Below, piece after piece: positions 1 to 7,441 of a stretch of 18,265 nucleotides of DNA (position 1 is the first letter of the stretch; each line of letters starts with the position of its first letter). The notes below the pieces were generated by a model, which was given only the letters and a program-made list of their open reading frames with translations, did no database searches and was not told the origin of the DNA. Both the position numbers and the translations under genes were made by a program. Source of the stretch: T1Sed10-7 sp040904745 (GTDB lineage Bacteria > Actinomycetota > Nitriliruptoria > Nitriliruptorales > Nitriliruptoraceae); the NCBI GenBank assembly GCA_040904745.1, contig JBBDSW010000179.1:1-18265 (forward strand), written 5' to 3'.

Positions 1-40
1 GTCCGTCGAGGACGACGGGTCCCCCGACAGCTCGTCCTGA
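1..40 (+). CDS. C-terminal end of a small acidic Ser/Asp-rich protein (partial)
   Basis: Only the last 12 codons and a TGA (38-40) are visible, reading in the frame that starts at base 2. The tail is SVEDDGSPDSSS. It closely matches the tail of the next gene (SVDSDDSPDSAS, 8 of 12 residues identical), so the two may be tandem paralogues. A strong GC-rich hairpin follows directly. Function is unknown, and the match is short and low-complexity, so paralogy is an inference. Confidence 0.5.
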   Translation, partial: SVEDDGSPDSSS

Positions 41-44
41 TCCC

Positions 45-85
45 ATCGGCGGGGGAACCGGATCCCCCCCGGCTCCCCCGCCGAT
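45..85 (+). terminator. GC-rich hairpin, probable terminator after the partial gene
   Basis: The arms at 45-61 and 69-85 pair over 17 positions with one mismatch around a 7-base loop. The hairpin begins 5 bases after the stop of the first gene and ends about 40 bases before the next start. There is no T-tract, which is common for actinobacterial terminators. It should separate the two small-protein genes into different transcripts or reduce read-through. Confidence 0.6.
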
Positions 86-125
86 CCTCCTGACAGCCCT
101 GACGATCTCGCACCCGGAGACCCTG

Positions 126-518
126 GTGATCCACCTGACGAGCTGGCGCGCGGTGACCGCCGCCGCGACGGCCGCGGCGCTGGCCGCGGGCGCGTTCGGC
201 ATCGGTGCGGCGGTCTCCAACCCACCGGCGGCGCCCACGCCGATCGAGTTGGCCTCCGAGGGAACGGCGCTGAGTGACCCGATCGATGACGAGGCCCTCG
301 TGCCCTCGATCGAAGCGGATGCCGCCACCGGCGAGGCCACCCCAACGCCCGCCTCGGACGACTCCGTGGCCGTCGACGGGGCGTCCGAAGAGGTCGTGAC
401 CCCGGACGCGGCACCCACGGAAGCGCCCGCCCCGCAAGCAGCGCCGGTGGACCCCGACTCGCCCGAGGAGTCGGTCAACTCGGTCGACTCCGACGATTCT
501 CCGGACAGCGCGTCCTGA
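126..518 (+). CDS. Small secreted or membrane-anchored acidic protein, unknown function
   Basis: A 130-residue protein with a GTG start and a GGAGA ribosome site 5 bases upstream (116-120). Residues 1-8 carry one Arg, followed by a hydrophobic Ala/Gly-rich segment (about residues 9-30, ending near GAAVSNPP). This reads as a signal peptide or a single N-terminal anchor. The rest is Pro/Ala/Thr/Asp/Glu/Ser-rich with no cysteine and ends in a Ser-Asp repeat-like tail. It is strongly acidic and probably disordered, a composition typical of exported linker or surface proteins of high-GC actinobacteria. No family was recognised. The preceding partial gene ends in a similar tail, suggesting a local duplication. 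Real coding is supported by the ribosome site and the signal-like N-terminus, but low complexity leaves some doubt. Confidence 0.6.
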   Translation: MIHLTSWRAVTAAATAAALAAGAFGIGAAVSNPPAAPTPIELASEGTALSDPIDDEALVPSIEADAATGEATPTPASDDSVAVDGASEEVVTPDAAPTEAPAPQAAPVDPDSPEESVNSVDSDDSPDSAS

Positions 519-536
519 GACCGGGCGACGCCAGGT

Positions 537-558
537 GCAGCCTCCTGCCACCGGCTGC
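537..558. terminator. Weak hairpin between convergent genes
   Basis: A 6-bp inverted repeat (gcagcc at 537-542, ggctgc at 553-558) with a 10-base loop lies in the 46-base gap between the acidic protein gene and the convergent phosphotransferase gene. It could serve as a bidirectional terminator, but the stem is short for this base composition. Confidence 0.3.
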
Positions 559-564
559 GGGCGC

Positions 565-1809
565 TCAGACGTCCGCGAGCAGCGCGGCCGCGCGGTCCAG
601 ACGGCGAGCCGTCTCCTCCCGCCAGCCGGCCCCTTGGCGGCGGTAGGAACCCGTCGCGAGGCCGATCCAGGAACCCGCGGCGGCGCGGGCCAGCGGCTCG
701 TCACCCACGACCTCGCGGTAGGCAGCGGAGACCTCGGCGGCGTAGGCGCGCACCCGCTCTGCGACCATCGGCTGGAGGTCAGCGAGCGCTTCGAGGTGGG
801 CGACGAGGTTCCCGGCATCATGGGCCAGGAGCCCCCGCCCGGCTCCGTCCACGTCGATCACCCCGGACAGCCGTCCCTCGGCATCGATGAGGAGCTGCCC
901 GGGGTGCAGGTCTCCGTGGACACCAACGATCGGTCCGGTCACCTCACTGGCGGCCCGGGCCAGCGCTGTGATCTCCGCACGGCGCTCGGGGAGCACACCG
1001 GCGAGCAGCGAGACGTGCCGCACCGGGTCGGCGAACGAGCGGGGGTCGCGGCTCCCAGCCACCCCGCTGGTGGCGAACCGCTGCGACATCGAGACCAGCT
1101 CACCGACGGCGGGGACGCGTGCCCCGGCCCGCAGCGCATCGCCGAGCGTGGCACCGGCCAAGGCTTCGAGGGCGACGATGCCCTGCTGCTCGGCGACACC
1201 GATCAATACCGGTACCGGGAGGCCAACGGCCACCAGCTGGCGATGGCGACGAGCGACCGAGCCTGCCCGGCCGCTCGGGAGGACCTTGAGGTAGAGGATC
1301 CGTCCCGCGGCATCGAGGCCGTCGACCCGTGCCTCCACGACGGCTCGCCGCGTCGGCCGGTAGACCGGGGTCCGCAGCCGTACCTCCCCCGGAACCCCGC
1401 CCAGCTCGTCGAGCAGCTCCCGCACCCGCGCCGCCGACAGGGCGGACGGCAATCCGGGGAGGTAGGGATCGTGCGGGAAGCGCCAGACCGCGACGCGTCG
1501 TCCTCCCTGGGCGAGCACGAAGGCACCCTCGGGGAACCCGCGGGTATCGGTGTGCGTCACGAGCAGCACGGTGCGCGTGCCGTCCGGGGTGTCGATCGTC
1601 GCGTCGTGCAGGACGGAGCGACTCCGCCCCGGCCGGTGGTGGATGCTGCGCACCGTGCTATCGCTCAGCTGCGCACCCGCAGCCCGCGTGGCCTCCGCGA
1701 GGACCGCTCGCTCCTCCGCGGCCGTCAGCGAGAGCAGCGGATCGGTGGTGTCCTCCGCGGCCACGGACGAGCCCTGGTCATCGGTCCGCACGGTCGGTCG
1801 GTCCGACAC
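565..1809 (-). CDS. Aminoglycoside phosphotransferase (APH)-fold kinase
   Basis: A 414-residue protein of the APH/choline-kinase fold. The catalytic loop HGDLHPGQ is at about residues 298-305; the usual Asn after HPG is Gln here. The metal-binding IDVDGAGRG (about 318-326) matches the family's DxD-type motif. LYLKVL (about 172-177) fits the ATP-binding lysine strand, and VALEAL (about 211-216) the hinge. The N-terminal 150 residues contain an extra region (about 55-120) not recognised as a named domain. The GTG at 1807-1809 was chosen because GGAGGA stands 3 bases upstream (1813-1818); an in-frame ATG at 1852-1854 lacks a ribosome site. The substrate cannot be inferred: family members phosphorylate antibiotics, sugars, choline or other small metabolites, and nothing nearby indicates resistance. 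It is transcribed away from the two-component system and could share its regulatory region. Confidence 0.85.
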   Translation of the reverse strand: MSDRPTVRTDDQGSSVAAEDTTDPLLSLTAAEERAVLAEATRAAGAQLSDSTVRSIHHRPGRSRSVLHDATIDTPDGTRTVLLVTHTDTRGFPEGAFVLAQGGRRVAVWRFPHDPYLPGLPSALSAARVRELLDELGGVPGEVRLRTPVYRPTRRAVVEARVDGLDAAGRILYLKVLPSGRAGSVARRHRQLVAVGLPVPVLIGVAEQQGIVALEALAGATLGDALRAGARVPAVGELVSMSQRFATSGVAGSRDPRSFADPVRHVSLLAGVLPERRAEITALARAASEVTGPIVGVHGDLHPGQLLIDAEGRLSGVIDVDGAGRGLLAHDAGNLVAHLEALADLQPMVAERVRAYAAEVSAAYREVVGDEPLARAAAGSWIGLATGSYRRQGAGWREETARRLDRAAALLADV

Positions 1810-1927
1810 CGCTCCTCCGTTCAGCAGGTTGCCCCGGCGATCCCGGGGAAGCATGACACCGCGCCGGTGACCAGCACCGGCGACCGGGGTGGTCGCGCGC
1901 AGGGTGCCGCCATCCCGTGAGAGCTGC

Positions 1928-1954
1928 CTGAGGCGGGGCTGAGGGAACCCTCAG
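1928..1954. promoter_or_regulatory. Candidate OmpR-type operator (direct plus inverted CTGAGG repeats)
   Basis: CTGAGG occurs at 1928-1933 and again at 1939-1944, exactly 11 bp apart, one helical turn. The second copy forms a perfect 16-bp palindrome with two central bases (CTGAGGG-AA-CCCTCAG, 1939-1954). The element lies 43-69 bp upstream of the response regulator start. OmpR-family regulators typically bind tandem half-sites spaced about 11 bp apart, so autoregulation is the simplest reading. The element could also act on the divergent phosphotransferase gene. Confidence 0.5.
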
Positions 1955-1996
1955 TCCCGACCCCCTGCGTGCGGGGCATGGGGCACACTGCGGGCC

Positions 1997-2653
1997 ATGG
2001 ACGTACTGATCGTCGAGGACGAGCCCCGTATCGCGGCCTTCATCGAGCGCGGACTCCGCGCCGAGGGATTCAACGTGTCGCTGGCCGGCGACGGCATGAG
2101 CGGACTGGACCTGGCCAGCGACGAGCGGATCGACCTCGTGATCCTGGATCTGAAGCTGCCCGAGCTGCCGGGCGAACAGGTGCTCGAGCGGCTCCGCGCC
2201 CGGCGACCCGACGTGCCGGTCATCGTGCTGACGGCGAAGGATGCCATCGACGACCGGGTCCGCAACCTGAACGCCGGGGCAGACGACTACCTGACCAAGC
2301 CGTTCAGCTTCGCGGAGTTGCTCGCCCGGGTCCACGCGAGGCTCCGGGCGCGCGGGCAGGGCTCGGCATCGCAGCTGCGCGCCGGTGAGGTGGTCCTGGA
2401 CCTCTCGAGCCGTTCGGTGACCCTCGACGCCCGCAAGGTGGAACTCACGGCGCGCGAGTTCGCGCTCCTGGAGACGTTCATGCGCCATCCCGGCCAGGTG
2501 CTCTCGCAGGTCCAGCTCATGGATCGCGTGTGGGGCTACGACTTCGAGCCGGGCTCCAACGTCGTCGAGGTCTACGTCGGCTACCTGCGCCGGAAGCTCC
2601 GCAAGGATCTGATCGAGACCGTCCGCGGCGCCGGATACCGGTTCTCGGCGTGA
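1997..2653 (+). CDS. OmpR/PhoB-family response regulator
   Basis: A 218-residue DNA-binding response regulator. The receiver domain spans about residues 1-115, with acidic pocket E7/D8, phosphoacceptor D51 (LVILDLKLPE), T79 (IVLTAKD) and K101 (YLTKPF). The winged-helix C-terminal domain spans about 125-218 and includes LTAREFALLE, the RVWGYDF loop and VRGAGYRF. Length and layout are standard for the family. No good Shine-Dalgarno sequence precedes the ATG, so translation may be leaderless or nearly so. The stop codon overlaps the histidine kinase GTG by 4 bases (2650-2653), a classic coupled pair. The stimulus and regulon are unknown. The upstream CTGAGG repeat cluster is a candidate autoregulatory site. 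Confidence 0.95.
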   Translation: MDVLIVEDEPRIAAFIERGLRAEGFNVSLAGDGMSGLDLASDERIDLVILDLKLPELPGEQVLERLRARRPDVPVIVLTAKDAIDDRVRNLNAGADDYLTKPFSFAELLARVHARLRARGQGSASQLRAGEVVLDLSSRSVTLDARKVELTAREFALLETFMRHPGQVLSQVQLMDRVWGYDFEPGSNVVEVYVGYLRRKLRKDLIETVRGAGYRFSA

Positions 2654-4203
2654 CCCCGGCCGAGAACGGGACCGACGTCGGTGCGGACCCCCGGCCGTCC
2701 GGCGTTCGAGGTCGGATCACCGAACCCCTGCGGTGGCTGCGGGTCCGGGTCCCGGTCACCGCGATGGTGGTGCTCGCGGTCAGCCTCGGCGTGGCCGCCT
2801 TCCTCGCCTACGAGCTCCTCCTCCAGGACGGGCTGAGCGACATCGACGTCGTGGTCGAGCGTGAGGAACAGCGGTTCGAGCGGTCGATCACAGAACTGCT
2901 CGAGGACGCCCGCGCAGAGCGCCCCGAGGCCGAGCCACGCTCGATCCTGGAGTCCGCCGTGCGTCGCTACCTCCAGTTGAACCCGAGTACCGCGTCCTAC
3001 TGGACCATCGTGACCTTCGAGGACGGCTTCCGGCTCGCGGCGAGCAACGGTCCACCTGAGCTCGAGTCACTCTTCACCGCACGGACGTTGCCGGCGGGAG
3101 AGCTGGGCACCCGCCAGACGCTCGACACCGGGACAGATGCAGGGGCGATCCGCACCTCCTCGGTCCCCATCTCGGTGGACGGAGAACGACTGGCGACCCT
3201 TCAGGTCGTCTCCCCGCTCGAGCCCGTCCGCGCCGACGCACGGGAAGCCGCCTACCTCGTAGCGGCCGCGGCGGGCGTGTCGTTGCTGGTCGGCGGGGCG
3301 CTGCTGGCCGCGACGCTGTGGCGGGCGCTGAGCCCACTCGGGTCGTTGGCGGCGGCCGCGCGGTCCACCGAGCTCCAGCAGCTCAGTGCGCGGGTCGACG
3401 TCCCCTCCTCCGACGACGAGGTGTCGTTGCTGGCGAGCGAGTTCAACACGATGCTCGGTCGGCTGGAAGCATCGGCCCGCCAGGAGCAGGAGTTCCTGGC
3501 GAGCGTCGGCCACGAGCTCCGCACGCCGATCACGATCGCGCGCGGGCATCTCGAACTGCTGACGACCGTGGACCGGGGTGATCCCGCGGCGGTCGAGACG
3601 ACCGCCGCGATCGTGCGTGACGAGCTCGGCCGCATGGGCCGCCTCGTCGATGACCTGATGGCCATCGCGCGGGTCCGCACCGCGGACTTCATCCGCCCCC
3701 GACCGCTGGAGCTCGTGTCGTGGTTCGAAGAGCTCGAGCTGAAGATCACGGCGACGCCGGCGGGGGCCTCGACCCGTGTGCTTCCGCCCCCACCGGTCGG
3801 CTTGGAGGCGGATCCGGACCGGCTGGCGCAAGCGATCCTGAACCTCACCTCCAACGCGGCGATCCACACCCCCGGCGGCACACCGATCACGGTGGCCGCA
3901 CAGCTCGATCCCGACGATCGGCGCTTCACGCTGCAGGTCAGCGACGAGGGTCCCGGCATCGACCCCGACATCCTCGACGAGGTGTTCGCCCCGTTCGTAC
4001 GGGCGGGGGATGCTCGGGATTCCACGGGGCTCGGCCTCGCCGTCGTGGAGGCGGTCGTCACCGCACACGGCGGCGACGTCGAGGTGTCCTCGGGCCCACA
4101 GGGCACCGTGGTCACGTTGCATCTGCCCTGGGACCGGGTCACCTCCTCACCCACCGACAGGGATCCGGAGCACGCCACGGGTCCCAGCGCCGAGGCCGGG
4201 TGA
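2650..4203 (+). CDS. Membrane sensor histidine kinase (HAMP-HisKA-HATPase)
   Basis: A 517-residue sensor kinase partnered with the preceding response regulator. The GTG at 2650 was chosen because it overlaps the regulator stop (GTGA); the open frame extends further upstream only inside the regulator gene. TM1 lies at about residues 34-57, followed by an extracytoplasmic region of about 140 residues, TM2 at about 200-224 and a HAMP linker at about 225-278. The H-box has H288 in HELRTPIT. The N-box is NLTSNAAIHTP (N402), G1 is DEGPGID (about 432-438) and G2 is STGLGLAVV (about 458-466). It should autophosphorylate at H288 and phosphorylate D51 of the regulator. The sensor domain shows no recognised ligand motif and has no cysteines. 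Its stop lies one base from the stop of convergent proB. Confidence 0.93.
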   Translation: MTPAENGTDVGADPRPSGVRGRITEPLRWLRVRVPVTAMVVLAVSLGVAAFLAYELLLQDGLSDIDVVVEREEQRFERSITELLEDARAERPEAEPRSILESAVRRYLQLNPSTASYWTIVTFEDGFRLAASNGPPELESLFTARTLPAGELGTRQTLDTGTDAGAIRTSSVPISVDGERLATLQVVSPLEPVRADAREAAYLVAAAAGVSLLVGGALLAATLWRALSPLGSLAAAARSTELQQLSARVDVPSSDDEVSLLASEFNTMLGRLEASARQEQEFLASVGHELRTPITIARGHLELLTTVDRGDPAAVETTAAIVRDELGRMGRLVDDLMAIARVRTADFIRPRPLELVSWFEELELKITATPAGASTRVLPPPPVGLEADPDRLAQAILNLTSNAAIHTPGGTPITVAAQLDPDDRRFTLQVSDEGPGIDPDILDEVFAPFVRAGDARDSTGLGLAVVEAVVTAHGGDVEVSSGPQGTVVTLHLPWDRVTSSPTDRDPEHATGPSAEAG

Positions 4204-4204
4204 C

Positions 4205-5323
4205 TCAGCCGAGGACGACCAGGTCGTCGCGGTGGATCACCTCGCGTGCGTAGCCCGCGCCGAGCGTCTCGGCCGCCGAGGTGGTCGAGTGCCCCGCCAG
4301 CCGCGCCACGTCGGCGACGTCGTAGTTGGACAACCCGCGGGCCAGCACCACCCCATCCGGGTCGACCACCTCGACGGCATCCCCGACCCCGAAGTGCCCG
4401 TCCGCGCGGGTGACGCCGACGCCGAGCAGGGACACCCCCCGCGTCCTGAGGGCGTCGGCCGCTCCGGCATCGACGTGGATGCGGCCGTAGGCACGCAGTG
4501 CGTAGCCGATCCACAGCCGGCGAGCCTCGACGCGGTGTTCCGCCGCCACGAACCAGGTGCCGACGTCCTCGCCCCCCAGGACCTCGGCCAGGATGCCGGG
4601 TTGCCGCGCATCCGCGACGACGGCGTGCGTGGCCGAGGCCGTGGCAACGCGAGCGGAACCGACCTTGGTGCGCATCCCTCCGGAACCGACGTAGGACCCC
4701 ACACCGCCGATCCGCGCCAGGTCGAGCTCCGCCACTTCGGCGACACGCCGGATCAACCTCGCCCCCTCCTCGCGCGGGTCACGGTCGTAGAGGCCGGCGA
4801 CGTCGGAGAGCAACACGAGGAGATCCGCACCGAGCATCGAGGCGACGAGCGCCGCGAGATGGTCGTTGTCCCCGTAGGACAGCTCATCGGTGGCGATCGC
4901 ATCGTTCTCGTTGATGATCGGCAACGCTCCGAGCTCCAGGAGCCGGCGCAGTGCCGTCCGCGCGTTCAGGTACCGGCCGCGGCGGATGAAGTCGTCCTGG
5001 CTGAGCAGCACCTGCGCGCCGGTCAGGGCGTGGCCGGCCAGGACCCGCTGGTAGGCGTGGATCAGCTCACCCTGACCGACCGCGGCCGCGGCCTGCAACG
5101 TGGGCAGATCGACCGGTCGACGCTCCAGACCGAGGAGCCCCATGCCGGCCGCGACGGCGCCGGAGCTGACGAGCACGACCGAACTCCCGGCCTGCCGTGC
5201 GGCGGCCAGCTGGTCGGCCAGGTTCGCCACCTGATCACGGTCGAGGCGACCATCCTCGCCACGCAGGCTGGATGAGCCGATCTTGACGACGACGAGGTTC
5301 GGGCGGGGGAATCGGGCGCTCAC
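4205..5323 (-). CDS. proB: Glutamate 5-kinase (ProB) with C-terminal PUA domain
   Basis: ATP-dependent phosphorylation of L-glutamate to glutamyl 5-phosphate, the first step of proline synthesis, in the cytoplasm. The 372-residue length is normal for the two-domain form. The amino acid kinase domain (about residues 8-260) shows VVVKIGSSSL, SSGAVAAGM (about 53-61), INENDAIATDE (about 137-147), YGDNDHLAALVA and GSGGMRTK (about 213-220, nucleotide loop). A PUA domain occupies about 277-360, with GRIHVDAGA and GVSLLGVGV. The start is a GTG overlapping the obg stop (GTGA, 5320-5323), so it is probably translationally coupled to obg. proA, which makes the next enzyme, is not in the window; the next gene is the convergent kinase. 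Confidence 0.96.
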   Translation of the reverse strand: MSARFPRPNLVVVKIGSSSLRGEDGRLDRDQVANLADQLAAARQAGSSVVLVSSGAVAAGMGLLGLERRPVDLPTLQAAAAVGQGELIHAYQRVLAGHALTGAQVLLSQDDFIRRGRYLNARTALRRLLELGALPIINENDAIATDELSYGDNDHLAALVASMLGADLLVLLSDVAGLYDRDPREEGARLIRRVAEVAELDLARIGGVGSYVGSGGMRTKVGSARVATASATHAVVADARQPGILAEVLGGEDVGTWFVAAEHRVEARRLWIGYALRAYGRIHVDAGAADALRTRGVSLLGVGVTRADGHFGVGDAVEVVDPDGVVLARGLSNYDVADVARLAGHSTTSAAETLGAGYAREVIHRDDLVVLG

Positions 5324-6732
5324 CGCATCCACCCCTGGTCCTCGGGGAGGTCGACATCGTCCTCCTCGCCGGCGAGCAACGCCGCCCGCTCGTCCTCGGG
5401 CAGGTCCTCGAGCTCGGGCTCGAACTCGAAGGCCGCGGAGGCGATGTGGACCTCGTCCCCGGAGCGGGCGCCGGCCTGCACCAGCGCGCGGTCGACCCCG
5501 GCGCGCCGCATCCGCCCCTGGAGGTAGCGCACCGCACCACGATCTGAGAGCGGGAGCATCTGCACCCACCGTTCGACGCGCCGTCCGACCACGTGGAAGG
5601 TCCCGTCCTCGCCCCGCTGCACCACGAAGTCGGGTCCTCGCGGTCGCAGCTCGTGCAGGACCTCCTCGTCGACCGGCTGCTCGGTGCGGATGCCGACGCG
5701 AGCGCGCTCCTCTGCCACCAGCGCACCGAGGCGGAAGCGCAGGGCATCGAGCCCGGCCCCCGTGGCGGCCGAGATCTCGAGGACCTCGTCCCCGCCGGCG
5801 CCGAGCCGCTCGCGCAGGAGATCGGCCATGGCCTGCCCGTCGGGCAGATCCATCTTGTTCAGCACGACGAGCTGCGGGCGCGCCAGCAGGCCCGGCTCGT
5901 GGCGGCGGAGTTCCTCCCTGAGCGCGGCGAGATCGGAGACCGGGTCGCGATCCGGATCGAGCGGTGCCGCATCGAGGACGTGGAGGAGGACCAGACAGCG
6001 TTCGATGTGGCGGAGGAAGCGGGTGCCGAGACCCTTGCCGTCGGCAGCGCCCTCGATCAGCCCCGGCACATCCGCCAGCACCACATCGATGGGCGCACCG
6101 TCGGACGTATCGCCTGCCCGCATCACCCCGAGGTGGGGGGTGAGCGTGGTGAACGGCCATGCCTCGATGCGGGGGCGCGCGGCGGAGAGCCGGCTGACCA
6201 GCGAGGACTTCCCGACCGACGGGTAGCCGACGAGCCCCACGTCGGCGATCAGCTTGAGCTCGAGCCGCAGCGACCGCTCCTCGACCACCTCGCCCCGCTC
6301 CCGGAACCGCGGCAGACGGCGATGCCGGTTCATGAAGGCCGCGTTCCCGCGACCACCGCGGCCGCCACCTGCCGCCACGTAGCGCTGCCCCTCTCGGACC
6401 AGGTCGGCGAGGACCGCCCCGGTCTCACGGTCCTTCACGACGGTGCCGATGGGCACCGCGATCATCTCGGCCGTGCCGGCTTCGCCCGTGCGGTTCATGC
6501 CGGCGCCATGCCCGCCATCGCCGCCACGACGATGGGGCTCCCGCCGCAGATCGAGGAGGGAGGTGGTGTTCTCCGACGCGACGAACACGACATCGCCGCC
6601 GGGCCCGCCGTCCCCACCGTCGGGACCGCCCCGCGGCACATGGGACTCGCGCCGGAACGAGACCGAGCCGTCGCCCCCAGAGCCACCGCACACGTGGACC
6701 GTGCACTCATCGATGAAGCTGGCGGCGTCCAC
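5320..6732 (-). CDS. obg: Obg/CgtA GTPase, ribosome assembly and stress
   Basis: An essential GTPase of 50S subunit maturation that acts with the ribosome in the cytoplasm. It is 470 residues from the chosen GTG. The glycine-rich Obg fold (about residues 5-155) includes GGSGGDGSVSFRRE and RGGPDGGDGGPGG. In the G domain (about 160-335), G1 is GYPSVGKSS (about 169-177), followed by the switch region FTTLTPHLG, G3 DVPGLIEGA (about 221-229), G4 NKMD (292-295) and G5 SAAT (about 321-324). The OCT domain (about 365-435) is present, followed by an acidic tail. The GTG at 6730-6732 has GGAG 6 bases upstream (6739-6742) and places the fold at the usual distance from the N-terminus. An in-frame GTG at 6822 abuts a strong hairpin and was rejected. 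Confidence 0.96.
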   Translation of the reverse strand: MDAASFIDECTVHVCGGSGGDGSVSFRRESHVPRGGPDGGDGGPGGDVVFVASENTTSLLDLRREPHRRGGDGGHGAGMNRTGEAGTAEMIAVPIGTVVKDRETGAVLADLVREGQRYVAAGGGRGGRGNAAFMNRHRRLPRFRERGEVVEERSLRLELKLIADVGLVGYPSVGKSSLVSRLSAARPRIEAWPFTTLTPHLGVMRAGDTSDGAPIDVVLADVPGLIEGAADGKGLGTRFLRHIERCLVLLHVLDAAPLDPDRDPVSDLAALREELRRHEPGLLARPQLVVLNKMDLPDGQAMADLLRERLGAGGDEVLEISAATGAGLDALRFRLGALVAEERARVGIRTEQPVDEEVLHELRPRGPDFVVQRGEDGTFHVVGRRVERWVQMLPLSDRGAVRYLQGRMRRAGVDRALVQAGARSGDEVHIASAAFEFEPELEDLPEDERAALLAGEEDDVDLPEDQGWMR

Positions 6733-6827
6733 GTGGGGCTCCGGATCGGTCGGCTCGTGCGGGGGGCCGGCTCGCGGGGCGGGTCGGGACCATACGGCAG
6801 CGATGTCGGTCGGGCGTGTCACCGAAG

Positions 6828-6859
6828 CGACGAGGGCGGCCGTGTGGCCGCCCTCGTCG
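6828..6859 (-). terminator. Perfect 14-bp hairpin between rpmA and obg
   Basis: The arms at 6828-6841 and 6846-6859 are fully complementary (cgacgagggcggcc) with a 4-base loop. On the minus strand the hairpin begins about 20 bases after the rpmA stop and ends 95 bases before the obg start. No U-tract follows. It is likely a terminator or partial attenuator setting L21/L27 mRNA levels above obg-proB. A TANNNT-like box (TATGGT, plus-strand 6789-6794) lies downstream of it and could be the -10 of an obg promoter, but no well-spaced -35 is visible. Confidence 0.75.
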
Positions 6860-6879
6860 GTTCGTTCACGGCGCCCGGG

Positions 6880-7137
6880 TCAGGCGTCGACCGGGTCGAC
6901 GTGTGCCGTGGTGCGCGCCGTCGTCTTGTGGAACCGGACGGAACCGTCGACGAGCGCGAACAGGGTGTCGTCGCCACCACGGCCGACGTTGTCACCGGGG
7001 TGCACCTTGGTGCCGCGCTGGCGGACGATGATGCCACCCGCGCGGACGGTCTCGCCGCCGTAGCGCTTCACACCGAGGCGCTTGGCGTTGGAATCGCGGC
7101 CGTTGTTGGACGAGCCGCCGCCCTTCTTGGTCGACAT
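6880..7137 (-). CDS. rpmA: 50S ribosomal protein L27
   Basis: An 85-residue L27, a 50S protein whose N-terminus reaches the peptidyl transferase centre. The start MSTKKGGGSSNNGRDSNAK matches the family's conserved N-terminus, followed by RLGVKRYGGE and RQRGTKVHPG. There is no cleavable N-terminal extension of the Firmicutes type. The ATG at 7135-7137 is one base downstream of the rplU stop. Its GAGGGG ribosome site lies inside the last codons of rplU, so the two are probably coupled. A strong hairpin follows the gene. The C-terminal VDPVDA tail is slightly extended and acidic. Confidence 0.97.
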   Translation of the reverse strand: MSTKKGGGSSNNGRDSNAKRLGVKRYGGETVRAGGIIVRQRGTKVHPGDNVGRGGDDTLFALVDGSVRFHKTTARTTAHVDPVDA

Positions 7138-7138
7138 A

Positions 7139-7441
7139 TCAGATCCCCTCGATCTGGACGGTGGTGCGGTGCTGACGGTGCCCGCGCCGCTTGCGCTGCC
7201 GTGACTTGTTCTTGTAGGTGAAGACCCGGATCCGCTCCGCACGGTCATGGCCGGTGACGGTCGCCGACACGCTGCGACCCTCGAGCGAGCTGCCGGTGGT
7301 CACCGCGCCGTCGTCATCGACGACGAGCACGGGCCTGAGGTCGACCTTCGCGCCGACCTCGGCGTCGAGCTTCTCCACGGTGAGTTGCTGCCCGGGCTCG
7401 ACCCGGTACTGCTTCCCACCCGTTGCGATGACCGCGTACAC
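7139..7441 (-). CDS. rplU: 50S ribosomal protein L21
   Basis: A 100-residue L21, a 23S rRNA-binding protein of the large subunit. YAVIATGGKQYRVEPGQ at the N-terminus and the basic end TYKNKSRQRKRRGHRQH with final QIEGI are diagnostic. The GTG at 7439-7441 has GGAG 6 bases upstream (7448-7451) and gives the normal family length. The first gene of the local rplU-rpmA pair, it is preceded by a roughly 270-base leader behind a candidate TTGACC/TACCGT promoter. In many actinobacteria the gene directly upstream encodes RNase E/G; here that gene lies about 9 kb away on the same strand. Confidence 0.97.
   Translation of the reverse strand: MYAVIATGGKQYRVEPGQQLTVEKLDAEVGAKVDLRPVLVVDDDGAVTTGSSLEGRSVSATVTGHDRAERIRVFTYKNKSRQRKRRGHRQHRTTVQIEGI

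Noticed and set aside
535..1920. Long plus-strand open frame opposite the phosphotransferase gene
   Set aside because: The minus-strand frame has clear HGDLHPG and DVD motifs. The plus frame has no recognisable family and is a by-product of high GC codon use.
2530..2649. N-terminal extension of the histidine kinase inside the regulator gene
   Set aside because: The extra 40 residues are Arg-rich frame-shifted regulator sequence. The GTG at 2650 overlapping the regulator stop is the normal arrangement.
5324..6160. N-terminal extension of ProB inside obg
   Set aside because: The extension is an out-of-frame Arg-rich reading of obg. The kinase fold begins right after the GTG at 5323.
6733..6822. 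Longer Obg start at 6822
   Set aside because: The GTG lies only 6 bases after a strong hairpin with no ribosome site, and the added residues do not resemble Obg.
5593..7221. 542-codon plus-strand frame across obg and rpmA
   Set aside because: It runs antisense to unmistakable obg and rpmA coding sequence and crosses the hairpin between them.
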